Of a DNA stretch of 64,000 bases, positions 1-6,393 are shown in pieces. The position numbers were made by a program, and so were the translations under genes. This stretch comes from Alicyclobacillus sp. (lineage in GTDB: Bacteria > Bacillota > Bacilli > Alicyclobacillales > Alicyclobacillaceae). The notes under the pieces are model-generated. The model was not told the DNA's origin, searched no databases, and saw only the letters and a program-made list of their open reading frames with translations. The number at the start of each line of letters is the position of its first letter. Within the stretch, counting starts at the first letter, position 1. The stretch covers positions 1-64,000 of the forward strand of contig NZ_JAIMAV010000006.1 in the NCBI RefSeq assembly GCF_023511815.1, written 5' to 3'.

Positions 1-234
1 CCGGTCCAGCACCATGTCCGGGAACTGCGCCGGCGTCCGATGGACCGTCGGAAGGCGGCTCGGCAGCGATCCGGACAACCACCGGAGCGTCCGCCGGCCC
101 GCCGCGGGGCTTTGGGCCGGAATCTGGATGGTCGCCACCACTTCACCACCGTCGCCGGAATCGGGCAGCATCACCGGCATGGCACCGGCGAGCGACACGG
201 ACGACACATACACCAGAGCGCGCTTGAGCACCAT
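1..234 (-). CDS. Secreted or membrane-anchored hypothetical protein (N-terminal part, cut by window edge)
   Basis: Seen: an open frame starts with ATG at 234 and runs off the left edge without a stop (78 codons visible). A strong ribosome binding site (GGGGAGGAAACGT) precedes the ATG. The protein begins MVLKRALVYVSSVSLAGAMP, a basic then hydrophobic stretch that looks like a signal peptide or anchor, followed by a Pro/Arg/Ser-rich segment. It lies 74 bp downstream of the HtrA-type protease gene on the same strand. I do not recognise the family; the rest of the gene would be needed. It is a genuine start rather than a shadow because of the ribosome binding site and signal-like N-terminus. Confidence 0.6.
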   Translation of the reverse strand, partial: MVLKRALVYVSSVSLAGAMPVMLPDSGDGGEVVATIQIPAQSPAAGRRTLRWLSGSLPSRLPTVHRTPAQFPDMVLDR

Positions 235-308
235 ACGTTTCCTCCCCTCGCACCAAACTACGAGAGTGTATGGCGTCCAGCGCGCTCCTAGAAATTGTCC
301 GGATGGCC

Positions 309-1028
309 TCAGGCCGATGTCCGTGCGCCCAATATTCGGCGAATGGTCTCCCGCAGCACGTCCGCGGCGATGGCGAAACCGATTCCCTGTGAACTCTGGC
401 TGACGGCGGTGTTCATCCCAATCACCTCGCCGCGCAGATTGATCAGAGGCCCTCCGCTGTTCCCCCGGTTGATGGCCGCGTCCGTCTGAAGCAGGTTCGG
501 GTACTCCCGATCCCCAATCTGCAGCGGCCGTTCGGTCGCGCTGACAATTCCAACGGTGACCGTGTGGTCCAACCCGAGCGGTGACCCGATGGCGAGCACC
601 CACTCGCCGACCTTGGTGTTCTTCGACCGACCCACGCGCAGGACGGTGTCCGGCACCGTGATGGGCGCCTTGAGGATGGCGATGTCGTGACGATAGTCCG
701 TGCCCACCACCGTGGCGGGGACGGCCTGCTTCTTCCCGTACTGGCGGAGCATCACGCGGGAGGCGCCGTGGATGACGTGCTCGTTGGTCAGAATGTATCC
801 CCTGGGATCAAAAATGAAACCGGTCCCGATGTTTACGGTCCGGTAGGTGGACTCGGGTCGCTCCCAAGGCATTCCGAAGGAAAACGGGCGATTGACGGTC
901 TGTTCATGGACCACCTCGATCCCGACGACCGCCTTCTTGAACCGTTCCACCAGCGACACAAAGTCGGGTAAACCGGCGCAGGCGGCCCGGGATCGTCTGC
1001 GGGCTTTTCGTTGCACCTGTTGCGCCAT
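309..1028 (-). CDS. HtrA/DegP-like trypsin-family serine protease lacking a PDZ domain
   Basis: A 239-residue S1C-type serine protease. The catalytic triad is visible: His84 in TNEHVIH, Asp115 in RHDIAIL and Ser191 in GNSGGPL. The chain ends about 45 residues after the serine, so there is no PDZ domain. No convincing signal peptide or membrane segment precedes the protease domain, so it may act in the cytoplasm or spore, unlike membrane-anchored Bacillus HtrA, HtrB and YycK. The frame is open further upstream, but the ATG at 1028 is preceded by GAGGTGAACGCC and is the likely start. It probably degrades or cleaves damaged proteins; the substrate is unknown. Family assignment is firm, cellular role inferred. 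Confidence 0.85.
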   Translation of the reverse strand: MAQQVQRKARRRSRAACAGLPDFVSLVERFKKAVVGIEVVHEQTVNRPFSFGMPWERPESTYRTVNIGTGFIFDPRGYILTNEHVIHGASRVMLRQYGKKQAVPATVVGTDYRHDIAILKAPITVPDTVLRVGRSKNTKVGEWVLAIGSPLGLDHTVTVGIVSATERPLQIGDREYPNLLQTDAAINRGNSGGPLINLRGEVIGMNTAVSQSSQGIGFAIAADVLRETIRRILGARTSA

Positions 1029-1244
1029 GGCGTTCACCTCGGGCCAACTCGAATCCAGTTGCCCTACGATCGTATTCCGCCGGTCCCGGTCGCGTGAGGT
1101 GACCCGCCGACATTCCACGCTCGCCCAGAGGTGGTGGCATGGCGACAGAAACGGCGGGCGGCGCGTCACCTTGCAGGACACACCGCCCGCCGTCCATGGT
1201 GTCGAAAACGTCCGTTCGCGACAAGCCCATCTCCCCGGGGCGAA

Positions 1245-1595
1245 TCATTCCTTGGCGCTTTGCGAATCGCTTGGGGATGACGCATTTGGCGACGATGCCT
1301 GTTCCTCAGCCGCGGTCTGTGCCATCACCGCCGCGTAGGTGCCAGGCAGCGCCGGTTCCGTGAGAAATGACATCCCCTGCTTCAGCTTCACGTACAACCC
1401 TCTCGCGTCCCGCGCGGCGATGATGGCGTTGTTGCGCAACGCGAACGGGACATCGGTGCACAATCCGCACGCGTCGACGCAGTCGGCAATCTCCATCGGC
1501 AGATCCGGATACTCTTCCCGCAGCAGATCGTAGACCGGTTGACTGAAGTGCTCCAAATTTTTCTTGCACCATTTGAGGCCCATCGAGGATGCCAT
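1245..1595 (-). CDS. DUF1450 family protein
   Basis: A 116-residue protein with the DUF1450 pattern: WCKKNL near the N-terminus, then DCVDACGLC and a following VPFALRNN segment. DUF1450 proteins (YuzB-like) are small cytoplasmic Cys-containing proteins of unknown function in Bacillales. The ATG at 1595 has AAGGGG nine bases upstream; an in-frame TTG at 1604 is possible but sits directly on that motif. The C-terminus is a low-complexity Ser/Ala/Gln/Glu tail. A second DUF1450 member is encoded on the opposite strand at 2155-2415, so this neighbourhood carries two members. Confidence 0.75.
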   Translation of the reverse strand: MASSMGLKWCKKNLEHFSQPVYDLLREEYPDLPMEIADCVDACGLCTDVPFALRNNAIIAARDARGLYVKLKQGMSFLTEPALPGTYAAVMAQTAAEEQASSPNASSPSDSQSAKE

Positions 1596-1625
1596 GGTCT
1601 CCAACCCCTTCGGTTGTCATCCTCT

Positions 1626-1874
1626 CTAGTTTACCTGAAGATGGACCGGAACGTAAGAGGTGCGCGAACAGCCGGCGCAGACACAGGCGTGGAGGCATGT
1701 GTCCGCAACGTGGCCGGTGATGGTGGTCGTGGATTCCATGTATGGGCTGTACGGGCCGAACCAGTCCTCCCGCCGATGCAGGACGGTGCACACCCGGCCG
1801 CAGTAGGGGCATCGAACCATCGGCTGGTGCAAACCGTTGCACACCGGGCAGATTCGATGCGGTTCAGAGTGCAT
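1626..1874 (-). CDS. Small cysteine-rich putative zinc-binding protein
   Basis: An 82-residue protein with CPVC and CPYC pairs about ten residues apart near the N-terminus and a C-terminal CLHACVCAGC cluster. This is what a zinc-ribbon protein would show, although no named family is recognised. The ATG at 1874 lies inside the end of the upstream small gene (1864-2034), so translation may be coupled; no separate strong ribosome binding site is seen. A GTG at 1880 would add two residues. It lies 30 bp upstream of the DUF1450 gene on the same strand. Function unknown. Confidence 0.55.
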   Translation of the reverse strand: MHSEPHRICPVCNGLHQPMVRCPYCGRVCTVLHRREDWFGPYSPYMESTTTITGHVADTCLHACVCAGCSRTSYVPVHLQVN

Positions 1875-2034
1875 GGTCACGGTAGCGGATGCCGTAATTT
1901 CCCTTGCGGGTCCGAAACACCTGGACCTTCACTCCGCTCTTTCCGCGCAGAAGGTGGTCATCCCGCACGCACATGGCGACGTACGATGCCACGGATTTCG
2001 AGTCGTACAGGCGCGCTTCATAAATCCAAGACAT
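1864..2034 (-). CDS. 56-residue protein, paralogue of the product of 6208-6372
   Basis: Starts with ATG at 2034 behind a strong GGGGGAGAG ribosome binding site. The protein begins MSWIYEARLYDS and has VQVFRTRKGNYGIRYRD near the end. The same arrangement (MAWVYYLRLFDS ... GIFQTLRGRYGIK) occurs in the 54-residue product of 6208-6372, which argues that both are real genes of one small family. There is no signal peptide or membrane segment; the chain is basic and aromatic-rich. It overlaps the start of the following Cys-rich gene. I do not recognise a described family. Confidence 0.65.
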   Translation of the reverse strand: MSWIYEARLYDSKSVASYVAMCVRDDHLLRGKSGVKVQVFRTRKGNYGIRYRDHAL

Positions 2035-2154
2035 CCACTCTCCCCCTTTGCACCGCTTATTGTGTCCCGGTGGCAGGATTTGTACTCCATCAGGTCGGAT
2101 CCCATGGCCGCGACCGACCGCGGCCATGGTAGACTAACGTGGGAGGTGAGGTGG

Positions 2155-2415
2155 ATGACGTGGGGATGGATCCTGGTTGAGGTGTGCGACGCCAATCCGG
2201 CGGACATTCCGGCGTTGATGCAGCTCGAGGAGGAGTTCCCCGGCGTGACCGTCCTGGAGAACGCCTGCATGAGCCATTGTGAGTTGTGTGCGCGAACTCC
2301 GTACGTCCTGGTGGACGGTGAACCGGTGACCGCGCCGAACACCGATGAGCTGTTGGACCGCATCCGGGCGGAGCTTCGGTCGAAACTCGAGACTCAGGAC
2401 TCCAGCGAGATCTGA
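2155..2415 (+). CDS. DUF1450 family protein (YuzB-like)
   Basis: An 86-residue DUF1450 protein with VCDANPADIPALMQLEEE, then NACMSHCELCARTPYVLVDGE, the CxxxCxxC-type core and YVLVDGE turn also seen in YuzB-like proteins. Start ATG at 2155 is preceded by GGGAGGTGAGGTGG. Its 3' end overlaps by 22 bp the convergent DUF2797 gene (2394-3203). Function of the family is unknown; the cysteines could bind metal. Second DUF1450 copy in this region. Confidence 0.8.
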   Translation: MTWGWILVEVCDANPADIPALMQLEEEFPGVTVLENACMSHCELCARTPYVLVDGEPVTAPNTDELLDRIRAELRSKLETQDSSEI

Positions 2416-3203
2416 ACGTGGTATCCGGCGTGCCGCTTGACATTGAGCACCCCGCAATCGAGGAGGAGATACTGGCCCTTGATGGCCGTCACCGTCCCCT
2501 CCACCCTCGGCTGCTTGTCCAGGGAGAGGGCGGTCAGGTTCGGTTCTTCCGCCGCGCCGCGCGGGTAATGAAAACGCCGCACCTGCGCCGGCGCCAGGAG
2601 ATGGCGTTGCCACACGGCCGGCAAACGGCTGGCAACCTCCTCGCGGACCGCTGCAAGGTCCACATCCGGTTCCCCCCAGGCGCGGAGCATCCTCCGCCAA
2701 TCCGTCTTATCCGGCAGATGCTTGGCGATTTCCATCTCCAATTCCCCGGCTATTTTGCGCGTCGGCACCTCGGCCAGAAGCACCGCGGCCACGGCCCCCT
2801 GGTCCATCCAACGCTTGAGCTCACGTCCCTTTCGCGTCAGGCCGACCTTCACGCCGCTGGAATACGCCAGGTACACGTAGTGCGGTATCATGCAGTGCTC
2901 TGCCGCGAACCCCTCATCCCGGCAGGTCCCTTTGTGAAAGTGGCACTCGTGCGGTTTGACGATGCACAGATCGCACTCCGCCAATGTGGTAAAGCACGGA
3001 TAGCAGTAGCCCTGGTTGAATAACTTCTTCACGCGCCTGCCACAATGAATGCAGGCTCGTTCGCCGGTGAATTCGATGGCGATCCGCCGGCCCACCCAGG
3101 CGGTGATCTCGGCATCCGCCGCGTCCGTCACGACCCGGTACGCCACCGGATCGGATGGCCGGGGATCCAATTCCCGCAGAAAGCCGTTCAGTTGTTGTTC
3201 CAA
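2394..3203 (-). CDS. DUF2797 domain protein with zinc-ribbon cysteines
   Basis: A 269-residue protein of the DUF2797 family. Seen: CIHCGRR and CYPC pairs (around residues 70-90), then CDLC and CHFHKGTC, followed by the typical HYVYLAYSSGVKVGLTR segment and the TDWRRML region. The family is widespread and uncharacterised. The frame is open to 3509, but that extension lies inside the divergent PrsW gene. TTG at 3203, preceded by AAGGAGG with a six-base spacer, is the best start. Its 3' end overlaps the convergent DUF1450 gene by 22 bp. Confidence 0.8.
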   Translation of the reverse strand: MEQQLNGFLRELDPRPSDPVAYRVVTDAADAEITAWVGRRIAIEFTGERACIHCGRRVKKLFNQGYCYPCFTTLAECDLCIVKPHECHFHKGTCRDEGFAAEHCMIPHYVYLAYSSGVKVGLTRKGRELKRWMDQGAVAAVLLAEVPTRKIAGELEMEIAKHLPDKTDWRRMLRAWGEPDVDLAAVREEVASRLPAVWQRHLLAPAQVRRFHYPRGAAEEPNLTALSLDKQPRVEGTVTAIKGQYLLLDCGVLNVKRHAGYHVQISLES

Positions 3204-3246
3204 ATCGATGCCTCCTTGCGGATTCCCAAAGAAAGAAGGGGATACA

Positions 3247-3915
3247 TTGCTCGGCATGGCCCTCATCGCCCTGTTGCCGGCCCTGTTGCTCCTGACCTGG
3301 TTGTGTACGAAAGACCGCCTGCATCCGGAACCGCGGCGGGCGGTGTTCGGCGTCTTTCTGCGCGGGGCCGCCATCGTCCTGCCGGCCGGCATCATCGAGC
3401 GGATGATGCTGCAGGGCGAGGCCTCACCCGCCCTCGCCTCCTGGCAGGCGCTGTTCGTCACCGCCTTTTTCATCGCGGGTATGGTCGAGGAGTTCCTCAA
3501 GGCCGCCATCGTGGAACGGGCCGCGATTCAACGCGGCCGAGTCCGGGCCCCGGTGGACTGCATCGTGTACGCCGGCGCCTGCGCGCTCGGATTCGCGGCC
3601 GTCGAGAACATTCTGTACGTCACCGGCGAGGGGTGGCCCACCGCACTGCTCCGTGCCGTCACGGCGGTCCCGGCCCATCTGATGTTCGGAATCCTCATGG
3701 GCACCGCATTCGCCCGATCCATCTGGTACGGAAGAAGCCGGGGCTGGGCGTATGTCGTCCCGGCCGCCGCGCACGGGTTGTACGACAGCTTTGCCCTGTC
3801 CAACTCCTGGGTGGGCGACGTGCTGTTGTACCTGTATCTCATCCTTTTGATGGAGGTGTGTCTGCGCAACATCGACTGGGCGACGCGAAAGCGAGTTCGG
3901 CAGGCATCCACCTAG
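3247..3915 (+). CDS. PrsW-family intramembrane metalloprotease
   Basis: A 222-residue multi-spanning membrane protein of the PrsW (CAAX-protease-like) family. Diagnostic motifs in order are MVEEFLKAA (the EExxK motif), LGFAAVENILYV, PAHLMFG and AAAHGLYDSF, each in a hydrophobic helix. In Bacillus subtilis PrsW makes site-1 cleavage of the anti-sigma factor RsiW; no sigma-W/RsiW pair is in this window, so the substrate is unknown. A TTG at 3247, six bases after AGAAGGGG, is favoured as start; the ATG at 3256 is the alternative. Confidence 0.85.
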   Translation: MLGMALIALLPALLLLTWLCTKDRLHPEPRRAVFGVFLRGAAIVLPAGIIERMMLQGEASPALASWQALFVTAFFIAGMVEEFLKAAIVERAAIQRGRVRAPVDCIVYAGACALGFAAVENILYVTGEGWPTALLRAVTAVPAHLMFGILMGTAFARSIWYGRSRGWAYVVPAAAHGLYDSFALSNSWVGDVLLYLYLILLMEVCLRNIDWATRKRVRQAST

Positions 3916-3930
3916 TGGGCCGGCGGGCCG

Positions 3931-4028
3931 CAAAGCCCAGCGTTTCACCGGGTGTAGAACCCTGTTGCGCGGTGACATCCAGAGCCGCTACGGCGACAAA
4001 GCCCAGCGTTTCACCGGGTGTCGAACCC
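3931..4028. repeat. Two 32-bp direct repeats, 66 bp apart
   Basis: The 32-bp unit beginning CAAAGCCCAGCGTTTCACCG occurs at 3931-3962 and again at 3997-4028, with 31 of 32 bases identical. The second copy covers the last codons and stop of the minus-strand gene 4011-4376; the first copy lies just past its end. This looks like a short tandem duplication of the 3' end of that gene. Confidence 0.8.
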
Positions 4029-4376
4029 GTTTTGTCCGAACGGTTTGGGCCCCGACGGCACGTCCTCGAACACCAGCAACCAACCGCGGTGCGCCTTGTA
4101 CACCCACACGTCCACCCGGTCGTCCAGCATGTGCATCTGAAACAGGTTCAGATTCGTTTTGAAATATGGGCTGAGGTGCTCATCCAACAACCTCAGGTTG
4201 AGCACGCGGTATCGCTCCGGGGCCGGAACGCGGATCCCGTTTTCACCGGACACGTTGTCAATCTGGATGGATGGGATCCACTCGCGGCGATTCACCTTGT
4301 GCTGCAGGTGCTCGTACAGATGTCTCACCGACTTCGCCTTGCGGCTCTGTTCGAGCACCAACCCGTAATGCAACAA
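4011..4376 (-). CDS. Hypothetical protein, 121 residues
   Basis: A 121-residue soluble, basic protein beginning MLHYGLVLEQSRKAKSVRHL, with no membrane segment, signal peptide or cysteine cluster. TTG at 4376 (or 4373) is the apparent start, with GGGGGAGTGAGGCGGG upstream. I do not recognise the family. Its stop codon lies inside the second copy of a 32-bp direct repeat. About 200 bp upstream is a good -10 box (TATAAT, minus strand, 4582-4587), and the leader between holds three mutually complementary ACGCCCCC elements. These suggest a regulated transcript, but the function is unknown. Confidence 0.55.
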   Translation of the reverse strand: MLHYGLVLEQSRKAKSVRHLYEHLQHKVNRREWIPSIQIDNVSGENGIRVPAPERYRVLNLRLLDEHLSPYFKTNLNLFQMHMLDDRVDVWVYKAHRGWLLVFEDVPSGPKPFGQNGFDTR

Positions 4377-4468
4377 CCCGCCTCACTCCCCCAAAGTGGC
4401 GTCATGGTGATCATACTTGGAATGGGATGCGCTCGCCAGTCCCGGCCGGGCTGGGACGCGGCGGCAAA

Positions 4469-4550
4469 GGGGGCGTTTGTGATGATGGTTCACTCGGCGG
4501 CGAAAAGGCGAACGCCCCCTGCGGTAAACCAACCAGATTAGGGGGCGTTC
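4469..4550 (-). promoter_or_regulatory. Competing inverted repeats in a leader; possible attenuator
   Basis: GAACGCCCCC at 4510-4519 is perfectly complementary to GGGGGCGTTC at 4541-4550 (21-base loop) and also pairs with GGGGGCGTTT at 4469-4478. Read on the minus strand, the 4550/4510 hairpin is followed by GCCTTTTC, resembling an intrinsic terminator, and the middle arm could instead pair with the third element. The block lies between a minus-strand promoter-like sequence and the gene 4011-4376. Apart from these elements and the two promoter-like sites, the gene-free stretch 4377-4714 shows nothing else. Confidence 0.45.
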
Positions 4551-4581
4551 GGCAAAAAAGGGTATGGGAAAGTCTGACCTT

Positions 4582-4610
4582 ATTATAACCAAGCCCAGGC
4601 GAGAACGGAA
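4582..4610 (-). promoter_or_regulatory. Candidate sigma-A promoter for the gene 4011-4376
   Basis: On the minus strand, a perfect -10 TATAAT (4587-4582) follows a weak TTCCGT -35 (4610-4605) with a 17-bp spacer. Transcription would start near 4575 and read through the inverted-repeat leader into the gene starting at 4376. Confidence 0.45.
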
Positions 4611-4642
4611 TAGGCAGACCCTCAGAAGTCAATGGATCCAAC

Positions 4643-4700
4643 GGTGGAAATTGCCTGCCGTGGCTCGGCATTGCCCACCCGATTTCCACCATGGTATAGT
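4643..4700 (+). promoter_or_regulatory. Candidate promoter with overlapping inverted repeat
   Basis: TTGCCC (4671-4676) and TATAGT (4695-4700) are separated by 18 bp, just upstream of the small membrane protein gene at 4715. A perfect 9-bp inverted repeat, GGTGGAAAT (4643-4651) and ATTTCCACC (4682-4690), flanks and enters the promoter and could be an operator. The promoter is plausible; a binding role for the repeat is inference. Confidence 0.45.
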
Positions 4701-4714
4701 AGGAAAAGGCATGC

Positions 4715-4900
4715 ATGACAGAAAGGGTGACGGAATTGTTCAAGTATTACGCGGGAATTGCCATCATGTGCGCGGTCTTCGCCGTCCTGGCGCTGTTCTT
4801 CTCCGCCAACGCGGCCACCCTGGCCACCATCTTCATGGGCATGGCCGCCGCCTTCATCGCCATCGGCTTCGTCACCTCCGGCCCGGACTCGCGTTGGTGA
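4715..4900 (+). CDS. Small two-helix membrane protein, 61 residues
   Basis: A 61-residue protein with two hydrophobic segments (about residues 11-30 and 33-53) separated by a short SANAAT turn and ending SGPDSRW. ATG at 4715 follows AGGAAAAGG with a five-base spacer; a promoter-like sequence lies immediately upstream. It ends 36 bp before the convergent Sir2 gene, with a strong hairpin between the two. No family recognised; it is expected to sit in the cytoplasmic membrane. Confidence 0.6.
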   Translation: MTERVTELFKYYAGIAIMCAVFAVLALFFSANAATLATIFMGMAAAFIAIGFVTSGPDSRW

Positions 4901-4929
4901 ATCCGGGTCACGAGGGGCGTGTTCACCCC

Positions 4930-4964
4930 GCCCGGGTCAGGCGTTCAGACCTCCTGACCCGGGC
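4930..4964. terminator. Hairpin between convergent genes
   Basis: GCCCGGGTCAGG (4930-4941) and CCTGACCCGGGC (4953-4964) form a perfect 12-bp stem with an 11-base loop. It overlaps the last codons of the Sir2 gene and follows the + strand small membrane gene. No T-tract follows on either side, so it may be an inefficient bidirectional terminator. Confidence 0.4.
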
Positions 4965-5635
4965 AAGAGCCTCGGCAACAACCGCTCCGCTTCCCGATTG
5001 ATCCACACCACCCAGGCGCCGTTGCGGCGCGCCAGTTCCGGGAGTCGCCGAACAGGGTCCATTTTCAAAGACGTCCCCACAACGTACAGCACCTCGCATC
5101 GGCCCACCCAATCCACGGCCAGGCTGAAATGGCGGATCTGTTCTCCTTCCAGGGTCACCCCCGGATGCAGCACGCGCCCACACCGGGCGCAGGCGGGGAC
5201 ATGGGTGCGCCAAACCAGCTCGGCCGCGTACAGCGCACCGCATCCGGGACACCGCAGCTCGCGCAGGTTCCCGTGCAGTTCAATCAAATGCTCTGTGCCG
5301 GCGTCTCGATGCAACCCGTCGATGTTCTGCGTGATCACCCACACCCCGTGGCGGGCCAGTCCCAGATGCGCCGGATTGGGTCGCGCGTGCCGCCATTCGG
5401 ACAGCAATCTGCGGTACAGATCGTAATACCGTTCTGGTGCCTCATCCAGCGATTCTCTTCGAAAGAACCATGCCAGCGGCACCCCGTCAATGGTCTCTCG
5501 CAAAAGCGGCAGACCGCTGGCACGGCTGATGCCGGCCCCGGTCACCGCCACCAGGAATCGGGCGCGGGTGAGCAGGGGCCGGAGTTGCGCAGAGACATCC
5601 GAAACATTCCCGGAGGAAACCTGAATCTCCCTCAC
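4937..5635 (-). CDS. Sir2-family NAD-dependent protein deacylase, variant active site
   Basis: A 232-residue sirtuin. Seen: GAGIS (33-37), TQNIDGLH (102-109), catalytic His121 in ELHG, and a zinc site with Cys129/Cys132 and Cys149/Cys152. Sirtuins remove acyl groups from lysines using NAD. In most, the first motif continues SGIPDFR; here it is SGLPLLRETIDG, so the Asp-Phe of the NAD-binding loop is replaced by Leu-Leu. Similar loops seem to occur in a Firmicutes subfamily, from memory. Start GTG at 5635 has GGGAGGTG upstream. It is divergent from the XRE regulator gene. Substrates are unknown. Confidence 0.85.
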   Translation of the reverse strand: MREIQVSSGNVSDVSAQLRPLLTRARFLVAVTGAGISRASGLPLLRETIDGVPLAWFFRRESLDEAPERYYDLYRRLLSEWRHARPNPAHLGLARHGVWVITQNIDGLHRDAGTEHLIELHGNLRELRCPGCGALYAAELVWRTHVPACARCGRVLHPGVTLEGEQIRHFSLAVDWVGRCEVLYVVGTSLKMDPVRRLPELARRNGAWVVWINREAERLLPRLLPGSGGLNA

Positions 5636-5682
5636 CCCCGCACCTCCCTATTCAAAATTTAAACCAATTTCAGCAGATGATA

Positions 5683-5711
5683 TTTACAACTGTAGAGGAA
5701 AATACTACATT
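5683..5711 (+). promoter_or_regulatory. Promoter and probable operator of the XRE regulator gene
   Basis: In an AT-rich 120-bp gap, TTTACA (5683-5688) and TACATT (5706-5711) are 17 bp apart. An inverted repeat TGTAG (5691-5695) and CTACA (5705-5709) with a 9-bp spacer covers the promoter spacer and -10. This is the placement expected for autorepression by the downstream XRE protein; binding itself is inferred. Confidence 0.55.
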
Positions 5712-5758
5712 ATTGGACAGAGCCTGATTTCTCTCATTTCAGAGGAGGTATCCAGAAG

Positions 5759-6163
5759 ATGAGTGAACACTTTGGCGATCGCATTCGTCGGCTGCGGTTG
5801 GCGCGCAACTGGTCTCAGCAGGAGCTCGGCTTGCGATGCGGCATCTCCGCGCCTCACATCTCCTCCATTGAGCGCGGAAAGCGGTATCCGTCCCTCGATT
5901 ATGCGATTCGCATGGCGGCCGCGCTCGGAGTTCCGCTGAACGCCCTGTGCGACGAGACCATCAAACTCAAACCCCCGAAGATGCGGTCGTCCCCGGAAGA
6001 GCTGCCGACATACCTGCAGAACTTCATCCTGAATGAGGCGGCCACGCCGTACCTGCAGGCCGCTCACAAAATCAGCACGTTGCCGGAGGCGGACCGGGAG
6101 TTTCTCACCAAGCTGATTGATCTCGTCGTACAGCAGCGGCAGAGCCCGCAGCCAACGGCTTGA
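5759..6163 (+). CDS. XRE/Cro-CI family transcriptional regulator
   Basis: A 134-residue protein. Residues 5-60 form an HTH_3 domain: RIRRLRLARNWSQQELGLRCGISAPHIS followed by the recognition-helix segment SSIERGKRYPS. The C-terminal half is helical (LPTYLQNFILNE ... FLTKLIDLVVQQ) and may be a dimerisation or sensing module as in SinR-like proteins. ATG at 5759 has AGAGGAGG upstream. The AT-rich upstream region has a promoter with an overlapping inverted repeat, so autoregulation is likely. The divergent neighbour is the Sir2 gene, a candidate co-regulated target. Sequences quoted here are split; regulon unknown. Confidence 0.85.
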   Translation: MSEHFGDRIRRLRLARNWSQQELGLRCGISAPHISSIERGKRYPSLDYAIRMAAALGVPLNALCDETIKLKPPKMRSSPEELPTYLQNFILNEAATPYLQAAHKISTLPEADREFLTKLIDLVVQQRQSPQPTA

Positions 6164-6207
6164 CCCCGCCACCGGCGCACGGCGGCGTCCGGAAACATCG
6201 GGCGGCC

Positions 6208-6372
6208 TCACCACAGGACCTTGATGCCGTACCGGCCGCGGAGGGTCTGGAAGATTCCGATATACCTCGGTTCTCTGTGAAATGCCCAGCCCTCCGCGGC
6301 CTCCAGGCGGGCTCTGAGGCAATCCGCCTGAAAGCGCGAATCGAACAGACGCAGGTAGTATACCCAAGCCAT
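6208..6372 (-). CDS. 54-residue protein, paralogue of the product of 1864-2034
   Basis: ATG at 6372 follows GGAGGAAGGATGGGAAC, an excellent ribosome binding site. The protein starts MAWVYYLRLFDSRFQADC and has GIFQTLRGRYGIKVLW at its end. Alignment with the 1864-2034 product shows shared M-[AS]-W-[VI]-Y, RL-[FY]-DS and F-[QR]-T-x-[RK]-G-x-YGI-[KR] positions. Soluble, no signal or membrane helix. It lies 21 bp downstream of resE on the same strand and could be co-transcribed with resDE. Too short for routine gene callers. Function unknown. Confidence 0.7.
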   Translation of the reverse strand: MAWVYYLRLFDSRFQADCLRARLEAAEGWAFHREPRYIGIFQTLRGRYGIKVLW

Positions 6373-6393
6373 GTTCCCATCCTTCCTCCTCGT

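Noticed and set aside
14-403. Plus-strand frames at the left edge
   Set aside because: They are antisense to the partial signal-peptide gene and the HtrA-type gene, both of which have strong ribosome binding sites.
3931-4028. Direct repeats considered as a CRISPR remnant
   Set aside because: Only two copies, one inside a gene end, no cas genes in the window.
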